This document shows, piece by piece, positions 25,323 through 32,495 of a DNA stretch of 64,000 bases. Under the pieces are notes generated by a model. That model was not told where the DNA came from. It did not search any database and saw nothing but the letters and a program-made list of their open reading frames with translations. The DNA comes from Ilyomonas sp965199845. Lineage in GTDB: Bacteria; Bacteroidota; Bacteroidia; Chitinophagales; Chitinophagaceae. Every line of letters starts with the position of its first letter. The first letter of the stretch is position 1. Both the position numbers and the translations under genes were made by a program. The stretch lies in the NCBI GenBank assembly GCA_965199845.1, contig CBDATZ010000054.1, forward strand, positions 124,001 to 188,000, written 5' to 3'.

Positions 25323-25637
25323 AAATAAACATCCTGAGTCAGACAGGATTGAACATAAAAGGGGATAAAGACCGAATAGAACAGGTGCTGGTAAATCTAT
25401 TACAAAATGCTTCCAAGTACTCGCCGAGTAGTGTGGTAATAAATGTTCATTCGACTTTGGTGGGTAGTTATATCAAGGTTTCTGTTACTGACTATGGATT
25501 GGGTGTTAAGCAACATGATTACAAAAAGATATTTGAACGTTTTTACCGGGTAAAGGATATTCAAAAAAGTTATTCAGGTATAAGAATAGGACTTTATGTA
25601 TGTGAGCAGATCATAAAGCAACACAATGGTTCCTTAT
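25318..25637 (+). pseudogene. Sensor histidine kinase, HATPase fragment between two repeats
   Basis: About 105 residues of a histidine kinase ATP-binding domain. The N box (RIEQVLVNLLQNASKYSP), G1 box (VTDYGLGV), F box (IFERFYRV) and a G2-like motif (SGIRIGLYVCEQIIKQHNGS, with Arg where Gly is usual) are present in order. The sensor, dimerisation and H-box parts are absent, replaced by repeat A copy 5 on the left. The C-terminal G3 end is lost at repeat B copy 3 on the right, after which the frame runs on to 25717. There is no start codon of its own, so it cannot be a working kinase. Confidence 0.85.
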
Positions 25638-25758
25638 GTGATGGTTTCGCAGTTCTTGACCACAGGTTTCGTAACGTGTTGACCAATAAAAGAATTGTTT
25701 GTCAATCATCTTACTGATCACTTCAACACGAAATGAGTTGTCCAATTCAATAAATTTC
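25635..25758. repeat. Dispersed palindromic repeat, family B copy 3 (divergent)
   Basis: About 124 bp from TGATGGTTTCGCAGTTCTTG to AATAAATTTCC. It shares GTCAATCATCTTACTGATCA with the family A middle and CACTTC(n)ACACGAAAT with family B ends, so it links the two families. It truncates the kinase fragment. Confidence 0.7.
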
Positions 25759-25764
25759 CCCGTT

Positions 25765-26694
25765 CTAATTAAAGGCTGCCCGAAATTCTAAAGGCGATTG
25801 AGCCGTTTTGCTCTTAAACAGTTTGCTAAACGATTGTGAATGTTCGAAGCCCAGTTCATAGGCAATCTCACTAACCGATAAAGAAGTAGTAGAGAGCTTT
25901 TCTTTTGCCTTCTCTATCAGCTTGCTGTGCAGATACTGCTTCGCATTTTGCCCCAGTAAATTCCGAAGCATATCACTTAAATAGGAGGGCGAAAGGTGCA
26001 GCTGGTCAGAAAAATAGTGTACCGTAGGCAAGCCATTGCACAAGGAAGTATCGCTGTTGAAATACGCATCCACCAACTCTTCCAGCTTTGCCAGCACATC
26101 ATTATTTACCGCTTTGCGGGTGATGAACTGACGCTTATAAAAACGCTGTGCAAAGGTGAGCAGCAGTTCTATCTGGGAGATGATGACATCCTGGCTGAAA
26201 TCGTCAATACGACTATTCAGCTCCTTTTCTATCATACCGAAAATAGAAAGCATGGTTTCTTTTTCACTGTCGCTCAGATGCAAGGCTTCACTTACCGAAT
26301 AGGAGAAGAACTGGTATTGCTTTATCTTCTTTGCCAAAGGGTAACCGAGCAAAAAATCGGGGTGAATAATAAGCGTCTGCTCAGAGCAAACCCCTGATGG
26401 TGAACTGCCTTCACCATCTTCGCCGATGACCTGCCCTGGCGATGCAAACAGCAAGCCTCCTTCATCGAAATCATAATACTGCTGACCATACCTAACCCTT
26501 GGGCTCAGGCGTGGCTGGTAAGAGATTTTGTAGAAATGAAGTACATGTTTGCCTCCCAGTTCGGCGGAAACATTGGCTGATTGTTCAGCGCTCATAATTG
26601 TTATCAACGGATGCTCTGGTGCGGGCAAACCTAAGAGGCGGTGTGCTTCTGTTATGGAGGTAAAACCCTTAGGTTTCTGTTCTTCTTTTTTCAT
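25765..26694 (-). CDS. AraC family transcriptional regulator
   Basis: A 309-residue regulator. The start at 26694 (MKKEEQKPKGF) is preferred to an upstream ATG at 26724 because the conserved opening GFTSITEAHRLLGLPAPEHP follows directly. Residues about 20-200 form a cupin-like N-terminal sensor domain. The C-terminal 100 residues are the AraC DNA-binding domain with two helix-turn-helices; the second has LSVSEIAYELGFEHSQSFSK followed by LFKSKTAQSPLEFR. The length is typical. It lies 77 bases downstream of an SDR gene on the same strand, a pairing common in Bacteroidota, so it probably regulates that dehydrogenase; the inducer is unknown. Confidence 0.93.
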   Translation of the reverse strand: MKKEEQKPKGFTSITEAHRLLGLPAPEHPLITIMSAEQSANVSAELGGKHVLHFYKISYQPRLSPRVRYGQQYYDFDEGGLLFASPGQVIGEDGEGSSPSGVCSEQTLIIHPDFLLGYPLAKKIKQYQFFSYSVSEALHLSDSEKETMLSIFGMIEKELNSRIDDFSQDVIISQIELLLTFAQRFYKRQFITRKAVNNDVLAKLEELVDAYFNSDTSLCNGLPTVHYFSDQLHLSPSYLSDMLRNLLGQNAKQYLHSKLIEKAKEKLSTTSLSVSEIAYELGFEHSQSFSKLFKSKTAQSPLEFRAAFN

Positions 26695-26771
26695 CTTGTA
26701 AGAATGAATGCTGGCGATAACCAAAGAGGTAAAGTTCGGTTATCGCCAGCATAATGAAAACTATGCGTTTC

Positions 26772-27614
26772 TTATTTCACACTTCCCTGGGCTGCATCTG
26801 AAATCTCTTTCCACGCTTCCCACTCTGCTGTGCGGTCTGCATACGCTTTTTGTACCTGCGGAAAGTTTTGATTGCCGAGGAAGAACCGCAACGGTGGATT
26901 CTCAGCATCAACCAACGCAAACAACGCTTCTGGTGTAGCTAAGGGATTGCCTCTTTCAAGCTTCATGATCTGATCAATAAAGCCGTTTTTGAAGTCGGTA
27001 TATACGTCCATGTTATTAGCAAACTTCAACGATTCGGGACTGCCGAATTCGGTGGCATAAGCGCCGGGTTCTACAATTGTAACCTTGATGTTGAACGCCT
27101 TCACTTCCTGAGCCAAGGCTTCGTGGGCTGCTTCAATCGCCCACTTGGAGGATGCATAATACCCGATTACCGGTGAGCTTACCAAACCCAGTGTGCTCGA
27201 TACGCCAATGATGTGTCCGTAGCCTTGTTTTCTTAGCAGAGGCAATACTGCTTTGATAACCGCTAACGGACCAAAGAAATTGGTTTTGTACATGGCTTTA
27301 ATGTCGTCGTCTTCTGCTTCTTCAATGGTGCCCACCAGTGAATAACCCGCATTGTTGAGCACGATATCAAGCTTTCCGAAATGAGTGTAGGCTTCGTTTA
27401 CAGCTTTGTTTACCTGTTCCTTATCCGTTACATCCAGCTCTAAGGTCAATACGCTGTTGCCATATATTTTTGTTAGATCAGCAATGCTTGACAGCTTGCG
27501 GGCTGTGGCTGCTACTTTGTCGCCACGCCTGAGAGCTGCTTCCGTCCAGATACGTCCAAAGCCACGGGAGGCGCCGGTGATAAACCACACTTTTGCTTCT
27601 TGATTGTTTGCCAT
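26772..27614 (-). CDS. Short-chain dehydrogenase/reductase (SDR)
   Basis: A 280-residue classical SDR oxidoreductase. The cofactor loop TGASRGFGR lies near residues 14-22, the NNAGYS motif near 88-93, the catalytic Ser in GVSSTLG near 140, and the YYASSK Tyr/Lys pair near 153-158. Arg following the first Gly-rich turn suggests NADP(H). No signal peptide; the enzyme is cytosolic. The length is normal for the family. The AraC-type gene follows on the same strand, suggesting a small regulated operon. The substrate is unknown. Confidence 0.94.
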   Translation of the reverse strand: MANNQEAKVWFITGASRGFGRIWTEAALRRGDKVAATARKLSSIADLTKIYGNSVLTLELDVTDKEQVNKAVNEAYTHFGKLDIVLNNAGYSLVGTIEEAEDDDIKAMYKTNFFGPLAVIKAVLPLLRKQGYGHIIGVSSTLGLVSSPVIGYYASSKWAIEAAHEALAQEVKAFNIKVTIVEPGAYATEFGSPESLKFANNMDVYTDFKNGFIDQIMKLERGNPLATPEALFALVDAENPPLRFFLGNQNFPQVQKAYADRTAEWEAWKEISDAAQGSVK

Positions 27615-27721
27615 ACTTCTTATTTTTTTGATAAGGCAAAATTGGAAAGAAGAGATCTGAGACTTGTAGTGAAAATGAGACTTCTTGTAGCCAAATTAAG
27701 GAAAGAAGTTTAAGTCTTAGT

Positions 27722-27845
27722 AGAAATTCCGTATCCCGAGATCACCTAATTCCGTTGCCGCTTGACAAAAAAACTACTATAAATCAATCATTTTTACTGA
27801 TCAACAATCGCCGAATTAAGGTGATTAACCCTGTCGAGATTTCTA
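27722..27845. repeat. Dispersed palindromic repeat, family A copy 6
   Basis: About 124 bp, opening AGAAATTCCGTATCCCGAG and closing CTGTCGAGATTTCT, with GATCACCTAATTCCG and CCGAATTAAGGTGATT as inner arms. It is somewhat diverged from copies 4 and 5. It abuts the broken end of the ATPase gene that follows on the minus strand. Confidence 0.8.
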
Positions 27846-28475
27846 CTCTAACCCTTTATTGACAATTTCTATTGGGTTTATATTATCAAGATGAGTAGTT
27901 AAATCGTACGTAAAAACCGTATTGAATTCTTTGGAATTATAGTCTATGGTTTGGACATTTTGGTTAAGTTCTTTAGATGAATTTTGTATTGATTTTTTGA
28001 GAGCTTCTTTGTCATTGTATCGAAGTCTATTTAAATCAAACTTAAACTTTGAATAAGAATCTTGTATTCTTTCAGATTTAATTACTCCTTCTACTGTAAT
28101 TTTTGCTGATAAAATGTGTGTTGATATAAAGCCAGTTCCAAACTGTCCTATCATATCCTTACCTTTTAATTCTTCGCTGTCTTTTCCTGAATCGGGAGCA
28201 ATTAAATTTTCTGTATCAATTGGTCTGAATGGGTTACCGTTGTGTTTGAATACAATTGTGTTTTCGTGCAATTCTAAAATTATGTCAACTGTGTCATTGT
28301 AGTCACTTGCATTTTGTAGAAGCTCCCAAAACCACCTTCTTTGTAAATCTAAAACGTTGCTTGGAATCGGTACTAACTTTTCAAGAAGTCTTTTAGCTGG
28401 TATATTTAATCTTTGTTGTTCTCTTGCATCTTCTAATTCAGAATGAATGTTTTGTTGTTGGAGATTCTCGTCCAT
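27843..28475 (-). pseudogene. GHKL (Hsp90/sacsin-like) ATPase, N-terminal fragment
   Basis: A 210-residue frame with the ATP-binding fold of GHKL proteins: WFWELLQNASDYND near residue 50 is the N box with its catalytic Glu, FKHNGNPF near 75 is a G1-like motif, and GKDMIGQFGTGFISTHILS near 104-122 is the glycine-rich lid. This arrangement occurs at the start of large sacsin-like or DUF3883-linked proteins, some of which belong to phage defence systems. Here the frame stops within the edge of repeat A copy 6, and the rest of what is normally a far longer protein is gone. It is probably non-functional. Confidence 0.78.
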
Positions 28476-28781
28476 TAGCTTGCTTTTAGAATAAGTATTT
28501 AGTTGGGTGATTTAATGCTGTCGAATTTAATACTGTCGCCACCGCATGACGCACAACGGCTCGGTATTGCTTGCAGGCGGGATAATAGCGCCGTGTCAGC
28601 TGGTAACCCAAGCTAAATTAATGTTTATTGTTGATGTTTAGTTTCTGCTGTTTGATAGCGTTTCGTCGCGCTGGAATTGGAGCTAAACAGTAGAACCAAT
28701 GCTGATGCTGTGCTGTGTCAGCACCGCTTGCAGCAAGACTGTTGTTGTGCGTTCGTGGCTTTGCTGTTTACTGCTCACAAT
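28476..28781. repeat. Gene-free, strongly foldable intergenic block
   Basis: About 300 bases with no gene. ACGCACAAC near 28549 and GTTGTGCGT near 28743 are complementary outer ends. Inner words such as CGCTTGCAGCA and TTGCTTGCAGGCG, and GTTTAGTTTCTGCTGTTTGA against AGCTAAACAGTAGAAC, can pair. CATGACGCACAAC here (about 28545) recurs at 29959-29971 on the other side of the next two genes. Confidence 0.5.
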
Positions 28782-29525
28782 TTAATTTTGGTTATTAGTC
28801 GTACTATCAGTTTGCTGTTGATTATCGGGAGTGTCAAGTTGTTTTAAAAGAACAAATCCTCCCGTTAACCCACCAGCAGCACCTAAAAATTTTGCAGTGT
28901 ATTTTACTCTATTTCTGTCATTAAGTGTCTCTATCATTGTTGTTGCAATCTTCCTTGGAGTATCAAAAAAAACATTGCAATGCCTTTTATCATGCATATC
29001 TGTTACAATGTCATCCATATCAGTTGCAATATCCAAAGCTTCTGGATAAGTTAATTTATAATCTACACCTGTTACTCCGTATTTTTTTGCATTACAACTG
29101 AGAAACATTCCAGGAATTCCTAAAAATTTTTTCTCTACATCTTCTAACTGCATGGTAGCTCCGTTAGGAAAATAAAAGTTTCCATTGTCATTGTGCCCTA
29201 TAATCGAAAACCCTATTCTCGGAATATACTCATCATATTGTTTATTATCAGCTTTGCTCATGATGGTCTTCATGATTTTTTCTAAATCATCCGGTTCGTT
29301 CAATACATAAATATTCTTTGAACCTTTATATTGATTTAAAAGAGCGACAATGTTATTCAATTCTCCTTGTTCAGGTCTTCTTTGAAAGATATTTTGAAAT
29401 TCATTTTCGTTAGCTGGCATGCTAAGAAGAATAATTGTATTTGGTCTATCGAAAAGAGTTAGTTCTTGGCTATGCGCTAAATTAACTGAGAAAATAGACA
29501 GCAATGCAAATAGAATTGTTTTCAT
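28782..29525 (-). CDS. Exported protein with putative caspase/CHAT-like His-Cys pair
   Basis: A 247-residue protein with a cleavable signal peptide (residues 1-19, LSIFSVNLAHS). I do not recognise a named family. The core reads like a caspase-fold peptidase: a strand ending SIIGHNDNG (H111) followed about 30 residues later by GMFLSCNAKKYG (C144), matching the spacing of the His and Cys in CHAT/gingipain-like domains (GHG then SCN or ACN). Near residues 212-229 is a Gly-rich hydrophobic stretch, GAAGGLTGGFVLL, that may be a membrane segment, and the tail is Gln/Asn-rich. The gene follows a small membrane protein by five bases. The assignment is inference from motif and spacing. Confidence 0.55.
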   Translation of the reverse strand: MKTILFALLSIFSVNLAHSQELTLFDRPNTIILLSMPANENEFQNIFQRRPEQGELNNIVALLNQYKGSKNIYVLNEPDDLEKIMKTIMSKADNKQYDEYIPRIGFSIIGHNDNGNFYFPNGATMQLEDVEKKFLGIPGMFLSCNAKKYGVTGVDYKLTYPEALDIATDMDDIVTDMHDKRHCNVFFDTPRKIATTMIETLNDRNRVKYTAKFLGAAGGLTGGFVLLKQLDTPDNQQQTDSTTNNQN

Positions 29526-29530
29526 AAAAT

Positions 29531-29854
29531 TTATTTGAAGTAATCTTTAATAGTAAAGCCACCTAATTCTGTTTGACCTTTGGTAGTTGCACCAGCAACC
29601 AGTTTTTTAAAAAGCAAGGGAAAGGCTGCGCCAAGTATAAATATTACACTTTTGATTGTCAAATTATCGCCATAAAGTATCCACGTTCCGATACCTGAAA
29701 CAATAACCATGGTCAAAGTGATTGCCCAGTATTTCCACGATTCTAAAAACGTAGAAGTTTGTTCATGAAGTGTATTTCGTAAGTCATAGAGATGAATTAC
29801 TTCTTGTACAGCCGAACCAAAAGCTGCGATAAGAATAAATGTTGTTGCAGTCAT
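29531..29854 (-). CDS. Small three-helix membrane protein, unknown
   Basis: A 107-residue protein with hydrophobic helices at about residues 5-20, 42-61 and 67-88, and a soluble tail (TKGQTELGGFTIKDYF). It stands first in a two-gene unit with the putative His/Cys protein, five bases apart, so the two are probably co-expressed and may work together. Size and helix pattern recall holin-like or small pore proteins, but there is no family signature. Confidence 0.58.
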   Translation of the reverse strand: MTATTFILIAAFGSAVQEVIHLYDLRNTLHEQTSTFLESWKYWAITLTMVIVSGIGTWILYGDNLTIKSVIFILGAAFPLLFKKLVAGATTKGQTELGGFTIKDYFK

Positions 29855-30012
29855 GCTATAGTTTGTTTTGATATAAAAATAGGAAAGTCAGTATTGTAAT
29901 CAGCAGGTATTTTTCCCGTATTATTAGGTGCTTTATACTGTTATGATGTCACATTTGCCATGACGCACAACTCATAAATGTACGCAACTTTTGCTATCAA
30001 ACTGTTATCACT

Positions 30013-30174
30013 ATGGAAGCAAATCGCGTAATACTTATCAGCAGTCGTGTAGACAAAGAAACAAAAGAATGGATAGAAAAACATCCCCTCAGCCATTCAG
30101 TTATAATCAACATAAAGCGATTAAAAAGCCTTTCCCTTCAAGCCATCACACAAAAGCCCGTTGCAGCCAAATGA
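30013..30174 (+). CDS. Possible 53-residue protein, unknown
   Basis: A short frame, MEANRVILISSRVDKETKEW then IEKHPLSHSVIINIKRLKSL. The start has a helix-forming, charged composition unlike the non-coding DNA after it, and the frame ends as the GC-rich block begins. No family is known to me. It could be a remnant or a small regulator; confidence is low. Confidence 0.3.
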   Translation: MEANRVILISSRVDKETKEWIEKHPLSHSVIINIKRLKSLSLQAITQKPVAAK

Positions 30175-31030
30175 TTTTGACAACAGCCAGCCGCCGCACA
30201 AACATCGCTGCCCATCCGCACAAAGCTATCGCAGCAGCCATGTTTCAGCTAAGCTTCTTCAACAGCCAAACAGCCGCCCACGCACAAAGGTAATAAGGTC
30301 TCTCTCCGGCTGCCGTCAGCAAGCCGATGCGCCAAACCATGTCAGCATTGCCAATAAAGGTTTTATGTCTCTTTTATGGTATTGGCAAAGCTGCCATGCC
30401 CTGCGGGTGCTACGCAGTTTGTCACACGTCTTGCAGCTCCGGCATCCTGCGTTCGGGCAGCTATTGTGTCCTGTATTGCCACTTCGTTCATTCCGTCCTT
30501 CACTCCGCTACATTACACCCGCTTATAGCTCTTCTTTTGCTGCAAGGCATGGCATCGCTTCGCCAACACACAAAAGCCTCACACCAGCGCTGCACACGCC
30601 TCTGGCAAAGCCAACGCTACCATACTCGCTGGGTTCCATTCCGCTACACTACGTCCTCCATTTACTTCAGTAGCATACAGTCCACCCGCTGCCTATGTCT
30701 TGCTCGCCTTCTCAGCCTGCCGCGCCTTCGGGTTTGTCATGGCTTTTGTAGCTGAACACAAAGCCCGACGCACGAAACAAAAGCACACGCCAAACCCTTG
30801 CGTAATACGTTGCTGTCTACCGCCGCGGGGCGCGGCTTTGTAGCCACCGGCGCGGCAGGCACTCGCAGCCGCCTACGTTCCTCTCCGGCGTCTTTGTCGG
30901 CGAAGCTGGCTGTGCTACAGTGCCGTTACTACCGGCACAGCCAACGCTTCCTTTTAGCCGCAGGCGCTATTACCTTTCCGCCCACGCACAGAATCAGCCA
31001 AATACAACAAGCACTTCAATCTGAATTGAA
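30175..31030. other. GC-rich block without a convincing gene
   Basis: About 850 bases, markedly richer in G+C than its A+T-rich neighbours. Overlapping open frames exist on the plus strand but have biased, low-complexity Ser/Cys/His-rich translations and no motif, so I reject them. Words such as ACACAAAAGC, GGCAAAGCTGCCATGCC and GCCAACGC recur. CACAAAAGCCCGTTGCAGCC (about 30148-30168) has a relative at 34195-34237. It may be an expanded repeat, a structured RNA or decayed DNA. Confidence 0.45.
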
Positions 31031-31250
31031 CTGAAGAACAAAATATCTAACTTAGCTTCTATGTTCCGAAACTTCATAGACAGCCTCTTTAGTCTTTCGT
31101 CCTCAAACGAAGAAGAAATACATCCACCAACTCCACTTTGAGAAAACTTATATTTTTATGTAGTAAAGCTTTAATCTTGATCGCCTATGGTATTCTATCC
31201 TGAATTATCTTTCCTTGTTCACCTACATCAGAAATAAATCATAATAAGAA

Positions 31251-31835
31251 ATGCTACTTTTTTCATTAATACAAATAGCGAAACTAAACGCTCAGCCAAT
31301 CGTAAGTATTTGGACAATTGTTGCTTCTGTTGCAGCAGTTATTTCGTCAATCTCAGCCTTTATGAGTAGAGGTTATGCTAAGCGCTCATATGAGCTAGCT
31401 CGTAAAAATTATAGTGATAAACAAGCAAATTTCAGTTTATACCTGATTGATGGATATCGTCTTACTAAAGAAGAAACGGCTACCAAATATTTACTTTATC
31501 ATATAACGATCATGAATAAATCTGATGGCAAAAGCTCTTTTAAAGCAGAATTGGAAATTGTATTTTTAAGAGAAGATAATTCGACAGTCACAGTAATTGT
31601 TTCGCATGACGAAAATTTACAAAACAAAATATCTCAAAATCAAGTTTCAGTTTTTCCAAACGATATAAGAATTGAGGAAAAAGGTATGCAATCAAAGTGG
31701 TTGATATTTGAACAACCAACAAATCCTTTTAAACAATACCGAATTGATAAATATATGATTAAAATCACTGACATTCAAGGTAACAAACAAATTGTTGAGA
31801 GTGCTTTCGTAAAAGACTTTTATAATGAAAAATGA
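31251..31835 (+). CDS. Membrane-anchored protein of unknown function
   Basis: A 194-residue protein with an N-terminal hydrophobic stretch (residues about 15-40, IVSIWTIVASVAAVISSISA) and a following helix that begins with RGYAKRSYELARKNYSDKQ, a coiled-coil-like linker. The C-terminal 130 residues look like a beta-rich domain (FSLYLIDGYRLT, TVTVIVSHDENL, YRIDKYMIKITDIQG). The N-terminal helix-linker pattern resembles phage or conjugation-linked accessory proteins but gives no function. It overlaps the next gene by 11 bases, so the two are translationally coupled. Confidence 0.6.
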   Translation: MLLFSLIQIAKLNAQPIVSIWTIVASVAAVISSISAFMSRGYAKRSYELARKNYSDKQANFSLYLIDGYRLTKEETATKYLLYHITIMNKSDGKSSFKAELEIVFLREDNSTVTVIVSHDENLQNKISQNQVSVFPNDIRIEEKGMQSKWLIFEQPTNPFKQYRIDKYMIKITDIQGNKQIVESAFVKDFYNEK

Positions 31836-32382
31836 AATTCTAGACGTTGATTATACACTTTATAAAGTAGTTGGCAATGGAAGTGTCTCTTCAATAGACA
31901 TTGGTGAAGGACGTTTCGTTCCAGCTGTTATTGTTGATGCTGAAAAAGATTTGTCAGACCTAATTGAATTGCAAAAAAGAGCTTCGCCAGGAGATGCAGA
32001 AACACGTTGGGGTGCGGCAAAGTCATTCTTTACACCTAAGTCTTTGATATTATCCATTAACTGGCTAAAACCAATGAAATTAAGCTTTGGAATAGAGTTC
32101 GAACTTCAAAGCGAGTATTCATTAATTGATGGAATTGTTCATTCCCACGCATTATATCTCATATCAGGAAAAGCAGGGGATAAAGTTTCAAAAAAATTTG
32201 ATAATGGTATTCTCATCGAAGTTCCGGATGGGGGATTTGACAAAAAATGGAACAAGATGCTATCACAAGTCATAGAAAAGAAATATAAAAAATTGGGCGT
32301 TCCCAAGAAAGAAAGACAAACAATAAGTGACTCACATATAAATTCCATGCGGGATATTTGGAAATTTCGACGAGAAAATTGA
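31825..32382 (+). CDS. Protein of unknown function coupled to the upstream membrane protein
   Basis: A 185-residue soluble protein beginning MKNEILDVDYTLYKVVGNGS. It has no signal or membrane segment. The sequence is mixed alpha/beta (ALYLISGKAGDKVSKKFDNG, ILIEVPDGGFDKKW) with a basic C terminus. No family recognised. Translational coupling with the membrane-anchored gene suggests a two-component accessory module. A short A+T-rich region then leads to the intact IS110 copy. Confidence 0.58.
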   Translation: MKNEILDVDYTLYKVVGNGSVSSIDIGEGRFVPAVIVDAEKDLSDLIELQKRASPGDAETRWGAAKSFFTPKSLILSINWLKPMKLSFGIEFELQSEYSLIDGIVHSHALYLISGKAGDKVSKKFDNGILIEVPDGGFDKKWNKMLSQVIEKKYKKLGVPKKERQTISDSHINSMRDIWKFRREN

Positions 32383-32495
32383 AGGATTATTGCAAAAGTT
32401 TTTAATCAATATAAATAAAAAAGGCAGCAAAGTTAGTCGGCTACCACAAATCCTCATCTTTTGTCTGTAAAGAAATTTCTATATAACATAAGTTC

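Noticed and set aside
30161..30755. Two overlapping plus-strand reading frames of 142-170 codons in the GC-rich block
   Set aside because: They overlap each other in different frames, have low-complexity Ser/Cys/His-rich translations and no motif, and are explained by high GC content.
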